This document shows, one piece after another, positions 1 through 6,975 of a DNA stretch of 15,043 bases. The stretch is taken from assembly GCA_903921295.1 (NCBI GenBank), contig CAIXOZ010000012.1, positions 1-15,043 on the forward strand, given 5' to 3'. The first letter of the stretch is position 1, and every line of letters begins with the position of its first letter. This DNA is from an uncultured cyanobacterium (GTDB lineage: Bacteria > Cyanobacteriota > Cyanobacteriia > PCC-6307 > Cyanobiaceae). Position numbers and translations under genes: made by a program. Below the pieces are notes generated by a model that did not search any database, was not told where the DNA came from, and saw nothing but the letters and a program-made list of their open reading frames with translations.

Positions 1-9
1 CGACGAAGC

Positions 10-29
10 AAAAACTCTGGAAAAAACAG

Positions 30-31
<2 letters not shown>
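10..31 (-). terminator. Intrinsic-type terminator of tRNA-Gly
   Basis: Reading the minus strand, CTCTG (31-27), a 7-base T-rich loop (26-20) and CAGAG (19-15) form a 5-bp stem followed by five Ts (14-10). The first stem base is the last acceptor-stem base of the tRNA, so only four pairs lie outside the mature RNA. The stem is short, but the T tract and position immediately 3' of the tRNA fit Rho-independent termination. Confidence 0.55.
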
Positions 32-100
<69 letters not shown>

Positions 101-287
101 CTGAAGAACCCAAAAGGATTGAATCACCAGCGATAGGTGATCAGAAGTCTCTGGATTCAGGCGAACTTCCCAACAGGGGGAAGGCGAACGGATACGAAAA
201 ACGGAGACAACAGAGCAGCCAGGCTGCCTGGAGCACTCCCGGATCGGTTCAGCTGCAGCATTATGGCCTGCGTCAGGGACCGCGTCA
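101..287. other. Non-coding region between tRNA-Gly and MFS gene
   Basis: This 187-base stretch separates the minus-strand tRNA from the plus-strand transporter gene, so it should hold promoters in both directions. I see no convincing sigma-70 box pair on either strand. It contains two small perfect inverted repeats: ATCACC/GGTGAT at 123-128 and 136-141 with a 7-base spacer, and the 13-base palindrome CCAGGCTGCCTGG at 219-231. Neither is followed by a T tract. The first lies just upstream of the tRNA in its own orientation and could be a hairpin or protein site. No credible protein gene is seen. Confidence 0.5.
275..279 (+). promoter_or_regulatory. Ribosome binding site supporting the TTG start at 288
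   Basis: AGGGA lies 8 bases upstream of the TTG at 288. No in-frame ATG occurs nearby upstream, so this site is the main support for that start. Confidence 0.5.
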
Positions 288-1724
288 TTGACCGTCGGAA
301 CGCCAAGCCTCCAGGACCCCGTCTGTGAGGACGCCGCCAGGCTGCGCGGCTGGCCCCGGCTGCGGCTGCTCTCCGCCTACGGACTCGGCGATGTCGGCAC
401 CGGCATGGGCGCCGCCCTGATCGGCTTCTTCCTGCTGCGTTTCTATGTCGCCGCCGGCCTGCCGCCCTGGCTGGCGGGTCTGGCCTATGGCATCGGCCGA
501 CTCTGGGACGCGATCAACGATCCGATCATCGGCTGGCTCAGCGACAAGACCAGCCGACACCCCTGGGGGCCGCGCATCCCCTGGATGTTCTGGAGCGCGC
601 TGCCTCTGGGCGCAGCGATGGCGGCGATGTGGTGGTTGCCGCCGTGGCCTGATCTGTGGATCAAGTTCTGGATCTTTCTGGCGATCTCGGTGCTGGCGAA
701 CAGCCTTTACACCTGTGTCAACCTGCCTTATTCGGCCCTGGCCTCCGAACTGAGCAGCGATGTTCACCTGCGGACCCGCCTGAACACCGCCCGCTTCACC
801 GGCTCGATCCTGGCCACGCTCACCGGTGCTCTCCTGGCCGGGGTCCTCGTCACCAATCTGTGCGATCCCACCACCTACTGGCCAGCCGGACAGGTGTCGG
901 GCCTGATCATCGCGGTCACCACCCTGTCCTGCAGCTGGGGCCTGCTGCCCACGGCCCGTCGCTGCCGCCGCCCGGAGAGCGCCCGTGGCACCACCCGCAA
1001 ACTGCTGCGCCGGGTCGGCACCAACCAGCGCTTTCTGATGGTGCTCGGTCTCTACCTGGCCCTCTGGTGCGGCCTGCAGCTCATGCAGGCCGTGTCGCTC
1101 TTCTTCCTGCCGGTGGTGCTGCAGGTGCCCGAAGGCCTCAGCAAACTGATCCTGCTGCCCTTCATGCTCAGCTCCCTGGGCGGGCTCTGGCTCTGGAGTG
1201 CGGTCTCCCGTCGCCAGGGACGCCTGCAGACGCTGCGTCTGGGCGGATCGCTGTGGATCGTGGCCTGCGCTCTGGTGATGGTGCTGCAGCCCCTCGATCC
1301 CTCCCGTGGTGCCTTCGGTTCGGTGGGCAACGGCCTGAGCATGATCGCGCTGCTGGTGACCATCGTGCTGGCGGGGATGGGAGCCGCCACCGCCTACCTG
1401 ATTCCCTGGTCATTGCTGCCCGATGCGATCGACGAGGACCCGGACAAGCCGGCAGGGCAGTACAGCGCCTGGATGGTGCTGGCCCAGAAAGTGTGCATCA
1501 GCGCCGTGATCGCCCTGCTCGGGGTGATCCTGAGCGCGAGCGGCTACACCGAAGCGGGCAACAGCGGCTGCCAGGCCCGGGCCCTGATCACCCAACCCGA
1601 GAGTGCCGTGATCGCCATCAGGCTGTGCATGGGACTGATCCCCGCCATCCTGGTGGCACTGGGCCTGCTGCTGATGCGACGCTGGCCCGGCCGTCGTCAG
1701 CCCCAGCCCCTGAACCAGCCGTGA
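288..1724 (+). CDS. GPH-family (MelB-like) sugar:cation symporter, MFS
   Basis: A 478-residue polytopic membrane protein of the glycoside-pentoside-hexuronide:cation symporter branch of the major facilitator superfamily. The family signature lies at residues 73-100: WDAINDPIIGWLSDKT followed by a basic W-G-P-R stretch after the second helix, as in the MelB/XylP-type cytoplasmic loop. Length and about 12 hydrophobic segments fit the family. Members couple uptake or export of sugars or related solutes to H+ or Na+; the substrate cannot be read from sequence. The start is TTG with AGGGA 8 bases upstream. The frame stays open further upstream, so the N-terminus is not certain. The stop overlaps the next gene's GTG start by 4 bases (GTGA), which implies translational coupling to the MlaE-like permease. 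Confidence 0.88.
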   Translation: MTVGTPSLQDPVCEDAARLRGWPRLRLLSAYGLGDVGTGMGAALIGFFLLRFYVAAGLPPWLAGLAYGIGRLWDAINDPIIGWLSDKTSRHPWGPRIPWMFWSALPLGAAMAAMWWLPPWPDLWIKFWIFLAISVLANSLYTCVNLPYSALASELSSDVHLRTRLNTARFTGSILATLTGALLAGVLVTNLCDPTTYWPAGQVSGLIIAVTTLSCSWGLLPTARRCRRPESARGTTRKLLRRVGTNQRFLMVLGLYLALWCGLQLMQAVSLFFLPVVLQVPEGLSKLILLPFMLSSLGGLWLWSAVSRRQGRLQTLRLGGSLWIVACALVMVLQPLDPSRGAFGSVGNGLSMIALLVTIVLAGMGAATAYLIPWSLLPDAIDEDPDKPAGQYSAWMVLAQKVCISAVIALLGVILSASGYTEAGNSGCQARALITQPESAVIAIRLCMGLIPAILVALGLLLMRRWPGRRQPQPLNQP

Positions 1725-2542
1725 GTGACCCTTCCCGCCCCAGGCGCCCCACTGCCGACGGTTACAGGGCCACGGCCCTCGGCCTGGCACGCCGGCTGTT
1801 CGGTGTTCGCTGGCTGCGGCGTCTCGGCAGCAGCGCCCTGATCGGCGGTCAGGCCGTGGCCGCGATCGGCCGCGGCCGCATCGGCTTCAACGACCTGGTG
1901 GAACAGCTGATGGAAGCGGGCCCCGGCAGCTTTCTGATCGTTCTGATCACGGCCCTGGCCGCCGGCACCGTGTTCAACATCCAGGTGGCCGCAGAACTCA
2001 CCAAACAGGGCGCCGGCTCCACCGTGGGCGGAATCCTGGCCCTGGGGCTGGCCCGGGAGATCGCCCCGCTGCTCTCCGCCACACTGCTCACCGGCAAGGT
2101 GGCCACCGCCTATGCGGCCCAGCTCGGGACGATGAAGGTCACCGAACAGATCGATGCGATCACGATGCTGCGCACGGACCCGGTGCAATACCTGGTGGTT
2201 CCCCGGGTCCTGGCGATGCTGATCATGGCGCCGGTGCAGTGCCTGCTGTTCTTCGGGATCGGGGTCTGGTCGGGCCAGATGAGCAGCACCGAGCTCTACA
2301 ACATCCCGCCTGAGGTGTTCTGGAATTCGGTGCGTTCGTGGATGACCCCGGACGATCTCCCCTCGATGTTGATCAAGGCGGTGGTGTTCGGTCTGCTGAT
2401 CGCCGTGATCTCCTGCGGCTGGGGACTGACCACCAAGGGCGGGCCGAAGGAGGTGGGCACCACCACCACCGGAGCTGTGGTGATGATCCTGGTGACAGTG
2501 GCGATCACCGATGTGGTGCTGACCCAGATCCTGTTCGGCTGA
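1721..2542 (+). CDS. MlaE/TGD1-like ABC lipid-transport permease
   Basis: A 273-residue inner-membrane permease of the MlaE (DUF140) family, related to MlaE of Gram-negative bacteria and TGD1 of chloroplasts, which work with an MCE-domain substrate-binding protein and an ATPase to move phospholipid. The family core is at residues 110-165: LAREIAPLL, then TGKVATAYAAQLGTMKVTEQI, then DPVQYLVVPRVLA. The C-terminal G-P-K-E-V-G-TTTTGAVV segment at 241-253 is also typical. Residues 1-30 are basic and probably cytoplasmic or interfacial. The GTG start overlaps the MFS stop and has no obvious Shine-Dalgarno site, so translation probably depends on coupling. No MCE or ATPase gene lies in the window; in cyanobacteria these are often encoded elsewhere. 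The family call is firm; the transported lipid and its direction are inferred. Confidence 0.93.
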   Translation: MSDPSRPRRPTADGYRATALGLARRLFGVRWLRRLGSSALIGGQAVAAIGRGRIGFNDLVEQLMEAGPGSFLIVLITALAAGTVFNIQVAAELTKQGAGSTVGGILALGLAREIAPLLSATLLTGKVATAYAAQLGTMKVTEQIDAITMLRTDPVQYLVVPRVLAMLIMAPVQCLLFFGIGVWSGQMSSTELYNIPPEVFWNSVRSWMTPDDLPSMLIKAVVFGLLIAVISCGWGLTTKGGPKEVGTTTTGAVVMILVTVAITDVVLTQILFG

Positions 2543-2613
2543 GGCCTCCACGGACGACGAGGATGAGCAGGAGCTGCTGCCGACGGCTCACCCACACGCC
2601 CCAGAATGCAGCC

Positions 2614-3081
2614 ATGAACGAAGCGGTGACCAACGGGGTGCCCCACTCGACGACCAACCCGGTGACCAACGTCGTCCTGACCCCACGCCTCGGGGTACCC
2701 CTGGGGGTGGTCGGTCTCGGCGCCCTCAGCCTCGGACTGCTGCGCTGGTGGCCAGCGGCCCCGTGGCTGGCCCTGGCGATCAGCCTGTTCGGCCTCTTCC
2801 TTGGGATCCAGAGTCAGATCCTGCGACTCGAATTCGAGGCCGAAGCGCTGGTCGTCTGGCGGCAGCAGCAGGAGCTGCGCCGCTTCCCCTACAACGAATG
2901 GCTGGGCTGGCGGCTGTTCTGGCCGGCCCTGCCGGTGCTGTTCTATTTCCGTGAACAGAGAAGTGTGCATCTGTTGCCGATGTTGTTTGATGCACGCACC
3001 CTCCGTGACGAACTGAACCGGCGTGTACCGCTCGCTTCGGTAGCGACGTCGTCTTCCGACCCCGCCAGCAGCGATGGCTGA
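2614..3081 (+). CDS. DUF3119 family membrane protein
   Basis: A 155-residue protein that I recognise as the cyanobacterial DUF3119 family; its function is unknown. Two adjacent hydrophobic segments (about 27-44 and 50-68) form a hairpin anchor. A soluble C-terminal half (about 70-135) follows, with F-P-Y-N-E-W near 91-96 and a hydrophobic strand ending in YFREQ. The hairpin plus small beta-rich domain resembles bacterial PH-domain membrane proteins in outline, but this is only a resemblance. An in-frame ATG at 2563 would add 17 residues and has a GAGG just upstream, so the start is uncertain; 2614 was chosen because the extra residues are not hydrophobic or family-like. The gene follows mlaE by 71 bases and overlaps the next gene by 8 bases. 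Confidence 0.75.
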   Translation: MNEAVTNGVPHSTTNPVTNVVLTPRLGVPLGVVGLGALSLGLLRWWPAAPWLALAISLFGLFLGIQSQILRLEFEAEALVVWRQQQELRRFPYNEWLGWRLFWPALPVLFYFREQRSVHLLPMLFDARTLRDELNRRVPLASVATSSSDPASSDG

Positions 3082-4144
3082 CCCTCTGTTCACCGACCAC
3101 ACCGAGGCGATCCCCGCGGCGGAATCGTCCAGATCTGATGCGCCCATGGCACCCGATAACACCCCTGAAGGGACGGGCACCGGTCCACGTGATGACAGCC
3201 GGACTGAGCCTGTCAGCCCTGGGCAGAACAGTGATCATGAGGAGCAGGGCGGTCGCCGCGGCGGCAGCGGCCACCTGGACCTGGATCTGAGCCAGGAGCT
3301 GGTACGCACCGCCCTCGACGACCTGCAGCGCCGTCGCCGGACCCTGCAAGAGGAGATCCGGGAGCTGGAAAGGCGCCGCGACCAGATCGAGCAGCAGATC
3401 CGCAGCAGCTTCAGCGGCCAGTCTGATGCGGTAGCCCGGCAGTTGAAGGGCTTTCAGGATTACCTGGTGGGAGCCCTCCAGGATCTCGTGGTCTGCGCTG
3501 AGCAGATGGAGCTGGTCGTACCGCCGGTGGTGGTGCAACCCTCCCCGCTTGATCAGGCCGGCACCGCGCCTGCGGAAGCCCCTGGGGCCTCCGCAGGCGC
3601 CGGCTTGTTCTCAGACGATGCCGACCTGATCCGCAACCGTCTGGAGCGGCAGCAGGGCCAGCCGGATTTCTACGCCGATCCCTGGATCCTCCGGCGCAGC
3701 CTCGATACGGCTGGCGCCGCGCTGCTGCTCAACTGGTTTCTGGACCAGGGCGGCCGCGGCGCCCAGGCGAGCAGCGGCAGCCGCAACCGCAACGGCCTGA
3801 TCGCCGCCGCCGCCATTGCCATCCTGGGCGAGCTTTACGGCGATCGATTCCAGACCCTGGTGCTGGCGGGAAGCCCGGAACGGCTGGGGGAATGGCGCCG
3901 CGCCCTGCAGGACTGCCTGGGATTGAGCCGGGAGGACTTCGGGCCGAACAGCGGCATCGTGCTGTTCGAGCGGCCTGAAGCCCTGATCGAACGCGCCGAT
4001 CGGCTCGAAGAGCGGGGGGAGCTGCCCTTCATCGTCATCGACGCCGGCGAGGCGGCCGTGGCGGTGCCGATCCTGCAGTTCCCCCTATGGCTGGCCTTTG
4101 CCGCCGGCCCCGAGGAGATCGCCCTGGACGAGGATCCCTACTGA
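3074..4144 (+). CDS. DUF3086 family protein
   Basis: A 356-residue soluble protein of the cyanobacterial DUF3086 family, function unknown. Three parts are visible: an acidic, Pro/Gly/Ser-rich, probably disordered N-terminus (1-68); a charged heptad-like coiled coil (about 70-112, rich in R/E/Q/L); and, after a Pro/Ala-rich linker (150-178), a conserved C-terminal domain (about 180-350). That domain contains WILRRSLDTAGAALLLNWF and an alternating hydrophobic pattern suggesting an alpha/beta fold (TLVLAGSP, GIVLFERP, PFIVIDAG). No catalytic motif is recognised. The ATG at 3074 lies inside the end of the DUF3119 gene (8-base overlap), so the two are probably translated together. The coiled coil suggests oligomerisation or scaffolding, as inference only. 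Confidence 0.8.
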   Translation: MADPLFTDHTEAIPAAESSRSDAPMAPDNTPEGTGTGPRDDSRTEPVSPGQNSDHEEQGGRRGGSGHLDLDLSQELVRTALDDLQRRRRTLQEEIRELERRRDQIEQQIRSSFSGQSDAVARQLKGFQDYLVGALQDLVVCAEQMELVVPPVVVQPSPLDQAGTAPAEAPGASAGAGLFSDDADLIRNRLERQQGQPDFYADPWILRRSLDTAGAALLLNWFLDQGGRGAQASSGSRNRNGLIAAAAIAILGELYGDRFQTLVLAGSPERLGEWRRALQDCLGLSREDFGPNSGIVLFERPEALIERADRLEERGELPFIVIDAGEAAVAVPILQFPLWLAFAAGPEEIALDEDPY

Positions 4145-4202
4145 GGGCCAGAGGCCTCCACACCCCGTCTGTTTCCGGCTGTCCACTGCTCCCCGACCAC
4201 CG

Positions 4203-4832
4203 ATGTTCCTGGCCCTCCCCGTTCTCTGCACCGGTTACCTGCTTGGCTCCCTGCCCAGCGGCTATCTGGCCGGGCGCTGGCTTGCCGGCATCGACATCCG
4301 TCAGCAGGGCTCCGGTTCCACCGGTGCCACGAATGTGCTGCGGGTGCTCGGCAAGGGGCCGGCTCTGGCGGTGTTTCTGATCGATGTGCTCAAGGGCACC
4401 GCCGCCGTCCGGCTGGCGATGCTGGTGCTCTCGGAATCCGCCCCAGGCTGGCAGGTTGATGCCCTGGTGGTGCTGGCGGGCCTGGCGGCCCTGGCCGGCC
4501 ACATCTGGCCGGTGTGGCTGGGCTGGAAAGGCGGGAAAGCGGTGGCCACCGGCCTGGGGATGCTGCTCGGTCTGACCTGGCCCGTGGGGCTGGCCTGCTT
4601 CGGGCTGTTCCTGACGATGCTCAGCCTTTCGCGCATCGTCTCCCTGTCGAGCATCGTGGCGGCCCTGGCCCTGCCCGTGCTGATGCAGCTCTCCTTCGCG
4701 CCCGGTCAGGAGCGGCCGTCCTACCTGGCTCTGGCCCTGCTGACCACGGTCCTGGTGGTCTGGCGCCACCGCAGCAACATCGGGCGTCTGCTCGCCGGCA
4801 CGGAACCGCGCCTGGGGGCGAGCAAGGGCTGA
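4203..4832 (+). CDS. plsY: Glycerol-3-phosphate acyltransferase PlsY
   Basis: A 209-residue integral membrane enzyme that transfers an acyl group from acyl-phosphate (made by PlsX) to glycerol 3-phosphate, giving lysophosphatidate, the first step of phosphatidic acid synthesis. All three PlsY active-site motifs are visible: GSGSTGATN at 36-44 (Ser-Thr where many families have Asn-x), AGHIWPVWLGWKGGKAVATG at 98-117, and RHRSNIGRLLAGTE at 188-201. The first helix carries the usual G-S-L-P-S-G-Y-L-A-G. The ATG at 4203 places this helix at the very N-terminus as expected, though no Shine-Dalgarno site is evident. The 58-base gap after DUF3086 shows no terminator, so plsY is probably the last gene of the preceding run. 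It is convergent with proC, with only 7 bases between the stops. Confidence 0.95.
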   Translation: MFLALPVLCTGYLLGSLPSGYLAGRWLAGIDIRQQGSGSTGATNVLRVLGKGPALAVFLIDVLKGTAAVRLAMLVLSESAPGWQVDALVVLAGLAALAGHIWPVWLGWKGGKAVATGLGMLLGLTWPVGLACFGLFLTMLSLSRIVSLSSIVAALALPVLMQLSFAPGQERPSYLALALLTTVLVVWRHRSNIGRLLAGTEPRLGASKG

Positions 4833-4839
4833 CGCCCCC

Positions 4840-5664
4840 TCAGGCCAGGGCCCGGCTGCGCTCAGCCGCGGCCAGCACCGCCTCGAGCAGGGCCGAACGC
4901 AGTCCGGCCCGCTCCAGCACCCGCAGTCCAGCCACGGTGGTGCCAGCAGGACTGGCCACCAGATCCTTGAGTTCAGCGGGATGCAGCCCCTGCTGTTCCA
5001 ACAGAGCCATGCTGCCGGCCAGCATCTTCTCGGCCAGGGGCAGGGCCAGGGCCCGGGGGAGGCCAGCAGCCACCCCCCCATCCGCAAGGGCTTCACAGAC
5101 CAGCGCCGCAAAGGCCGGCCCGGAGGAGGTCAGCGCCAGGAAGCCATCGAGCTGCGCCTCCGGCAGTCGGTGCACTTCACCGACACGGCGAAGGAGCTCT
5201 GCCACCCAGTCGGCCTGCTCGGCGCTCACCTCAGGCGCGCAGGCCAGGGCTGTCAGCCCCTGACGCACCAGCACCGGTGTGTTCGGCACAACCCGGATGC
5301 AGGCCCAGCCAGGGAAAGACTGTTGCAGGCGCGCCAGCGTGACCCCCGCCAGCACGGAAATCAACAGCGGTCTTGGGCCGAGGAAGCCGGCGGCTGGGGC
5401 CGCCTCGCCAGCCCGGGCTGCGGCCAGAGCCTGCAATTGCTGGGGCTTGATCGCCAGCAGCACCACGGGAGCCGTCCAGACGGCGTCCGCAGCGGTATCC
5501 ACGGCACAGCCGAAGCGCTCCCGAGCCGCCTGGGCCGAGGCTTCCGAGGCCACGGCAGCGCAGACGCTCTGCCTGGGGATCAGGCCTTCCTCAAGCAGAG
5601 GAGACAACAAAGCCTGGGCCATCCGGCCCAGGCCCAGAATCCCGAAACGTTCGGGTGCCTTCAA
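4840..5664 (-). CDS. proC: Pyrroline-5-carboxylate reductase
   Basis: A 274-residue cytoplasmic enzyme that reduces 1-pyrroline-5-carboxylate to L-proline with NAD(P)H, the last step of proline synthesis. The N-terminal Rossmann dinucleotide motif GILGLGRMA is at 8-16, AIKPQ at 71-75 and VVPNTP at 125-130. The catalytic SGPAF loop is at 181-185, and the P5CR signature LKDLVASPAGTTVAGL is at 232-247. Length is normal. The start is TTG, two bases after the sepF stop. It is well supported by a perfect GGAGG 6 bases upstream, inside the end of sepF, and by alignment of the Rossmann motif. It is the last gene of the pipX-yggS-sepF-proC run. Confidence 0.96.
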   Translation of the reverse strand: MKAPERFGILGLGRMAQALLSPLLEEGLIPRQSVCAAVASEASAQAARERFGCAVDTAADAVWTAPVVLLAIKPQQLQALAAARAGEAAPAAGFLGPRPLLISVLAGVTLARLQQSFPGWACIRVVPNTPVLVRQGLTALACAPEVSAEQADWVAELLRRVGEVHRLPEAQLDGFLALTSSGPAFAALVCEALADGGVAAGLPRALALPLAEKMLAGSMALLEQQGLHPAELKDLVASPAGTTVAGLRVLERAGLRSALLEAVLAAAERSRALA

Positions 5665-5666
5665 CC

Positions 5667-6230
5667 TCAGCCTCCGAAGCCGACGGCGTCCTGACGGGAC
5701 CAGGCCGGGCTCGGAGCCGACGGCTCGGAAGCAGACTCACGCTGAGTGGTGATCGTGGGGGAGGTGGAATCCTCGATCGTGGCTGTGGAGACGGTGACGC
5801 AGCTGGGGGCGAACAGGAAGATGCTGTCGCCCACACGCTCCTGATGACCATCCAGGGCAAAGGTGCCACCGGCCACGAAGTCAACCGCCCGCTGGGCCTG
5901 GTCTGGCTCCATCATCGAAAGGTTGATGATCACCGTCTTGCGATCGCGCAGGGCCTGGATCGCCCGGATCATTTCATCGAAGCTGCGGGGCTCCATCAGG
6001 AACACCTCTGCAGCCGGCGTATGCAGGCCGGGCATGCCGATCACATTGGTGCCAGCGAAGGGATCCTCCCCGAAGGAGGGCATGTCGCCGCGGGTGATCG
6101 CCGCAGCGGAAGAGCGAGGAGCATCCGTCTCGGGGGTGTCGACGTAGTCGTAATCCTCGTCGTACCCATCATGGTCGTCCAGATAGCCCTGACCGGAGAC
6201 GGCATCACGGAGACGGCTGAGCAACGACAC
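5667..6230 (-). CDS. sepF: Cell division protein SepF
   Basis: A 187-residue cytoplasmic protein that binds FtsZ and ties the Z-ring to the membrane; cyanobacteria lack FtsA and rely on SepF (Cdv2). Residues 1-13 (M-S-L-L-S-R-L-R-D-A-V-S-G) form the expected amphipathic membrane-binding helix. An acidic D/Y-rich linker runs from 17 to 37. The SepF core (about 74-146) contains KTVIINLSMM, RAVDFVAGG and GDSIFLFAP. A Ser/Thr/Pro-rich tail (150-187) is probably disordered. The GTG at 6230 was chosen because it puts the helix at the N-terminus and has CGAGGA 7 bases upstream; an open frame reaching 6326 would bury the helix behind 32 non-family residues. The stop lies two bases before proC. Confidence 0.93.
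   Translation of the reverse strand: MSLLSRLRDAVSGQGYLDDHDGYDEDYDYVDTPETDAPRSSAAAITRGDMPSFGEDPFAGTNVIGMPGLHTPAAEVFLMEPRSFDEMIRAIQALRDRKTVIINLSMMEPDQAQRAVDFVAGGTFALDGHQERVGDSIFLFAPSCVTVSTATIEDSTSPTITTQRESASEPSAPSPAWSRQDAVGFGG
5671..5675 (-). promoter_or_regulatory. Ribosome binding site for the TTG start of proC
   Basis: GGAGG on the minus strand, 6 bases from the TTG at 5664 and inside the last codons of sepF. It decides the proC start and implies coupling to sepF translation. Confidence 0.75.
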
Positions 6231-6258
6231 CAGAAGGTCCTCGATCTGACTTTCTACC

Positions 6259-6287
6259 CTGATAGCGTCCCACACCGTCTCGCGCAA
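6259..6287 (-). promoter_or_regulatory. Possible sigma-70-type promoter of sepF
   Basis: On the minus strand TTGCGC (6287-6282) and TATCAG (6264-6259) are separated by exactly 17 bases. The match to consensus is moderate (3/6 and 4/6). It lies in the 76-base gap between yggS and sepF, the largest gap in this run downstream of cbiQ, and would give a leader of roughly 20 bases. This would allow sepF-proC expression apart from pipX. It is a pattern match only. Confidence 0.3.
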
Positions 6288-6306
6288 GGGCTTAAGTCTT
6301 CGCGAT

Positions 6307-6972
6307 TCAGAAAAGTGCAGAACCAAGGCGAACCCAGGTGCTGCCGGCCTGGACAGCCTCCGGCCAGTCGCCGCTCATCCCCATCGAGAGCTCTGGCAGG
6401 CCCAGCTCCGAGGCAAGGGCTCGGCACGTTTCGAACAGGTTGACCTGCTGATCGGAGGTCAACCCCAGGGGAGCGATCGTCATCAGCCCCACCACGTCCA
6501 GGCCGGTGAGGGCCTGCAAGGCGGGCCAGTCGCTGCGGAGGTCCTCTGCACTGAAGCCGGTTTTGGCGGGATCGGGGCGCAGTTTCACCTGAAGGAACAC
6601 TCTTGGCCTGAGGCCCTCCTCACGGGCGATGCGATCAAGCCGCTGGGCCAGCACCAGGCTGTCGAGGGAATGGATGGTGCCGAACTTACGCAGCACCGCC
6701 CGAGCCTTGTTGGCCTGAAGGCGACCGATGAAATGCCAGTCGAGCGGAGGAAGATCGGCGAGGGCCTGCTGCTTGCTGATCGCCTCCTGCAGGCGGCTCT
6801 CTCCGAAGCTGCGCTGACCGCAGTGCACGGCCTCGCGCAGCCGATCCAGCGGCTGCCCTTTGCTCACCGCCAGCAGGTGGCAGGAGGGAGGAAGCCTGCA
6901 CCGGAACCACTCCAGACGATCCGCCAGGCCCATGCCCGGCTCCGGGCCCCGCTCGATCGTCTCCATCGCCAC
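6307..6972 (-). CDS. YggS/PipY pyridoxal-phosphate homeostasis protein
   Basis: A 221-residue single-domain fold-type III PLP protein of the YggS/PROSC/PipY family. It binds PLP without known catalytic activity and affects vitamin B6 and amino/keto-acid balance. The PLP lysine is K38 in LLAVSKGQ. Other family blocks are FGESRLQEA (56-64), WHFIGRLQANKAR (79-91), KTGF (137-140), and LSMGMSGDW (195-203) followed by a C-terminal TWVRLGSALF phosphate-binding end. In Synechococcus elongatus the homologue PipY is co-transcribed with pipX and functionally linked to it. The same order is seen here: the gene begins 3 bases after the pipX stop with GTG at 6972, or alternatively with ATG at 6966, two codons on. 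Confidence 0.95.
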   Translation of the reverse strand: MAMETIERGPEPGMGLADRLEWFRCRLPPSCHLLAVSKGQPLDRLREAVHCGQRSFGESRLQEAISKQQALADLPPLDWHFIGRLQANKARAVLRKFGTIHSLDSLVLAQRLDRIAREEGLRPRVFLQVKLRPDPAKTGFSAEDLRSDWPALQALTGLDVVGLMTIAPLGLTSDQQVNLFETCRALASELGLPELSMGMSGDWPEAVQAGSTWVRLGSALF

Positions 6973-6975
6973 CGA

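Noticed and set aside
137..328. Short 63-codon plus-strand frame between the tRNA and MFS gene
   Set aside because: No ribosome binding site, no recognisable sequence, and it runs into the MFS gene in another frame.
656..1720. Upstream part of the long open frame that contains the MlaE-like gene
   Set aside because: It lies out of frame within the MFS gene and its residues are low-complexity; MlaE similarity begins only after the GTG at 1721.
1697..2551. Minus-strand open frame of 284 codons opposite the MlaE-like gene
   Set aside because: His/Gln/Gly-rich shadow without motifs, antisense to a recognised family.
5940..5947. HIP1 octamer GCGATCGC, also at 10420-10427
   Set aside because: Only two copies were seen in 15 kb, little above chance for this GC content, so it is no evidence of HIP1 enrichment here.
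6231..6326. N-terminal extension of sepF starting upstream at 6326
   Set aside because: It would overlap yggS and place 32 non-family residues before the membrane-binding helix; the GTG at 6230 has its own ribosome binding site.
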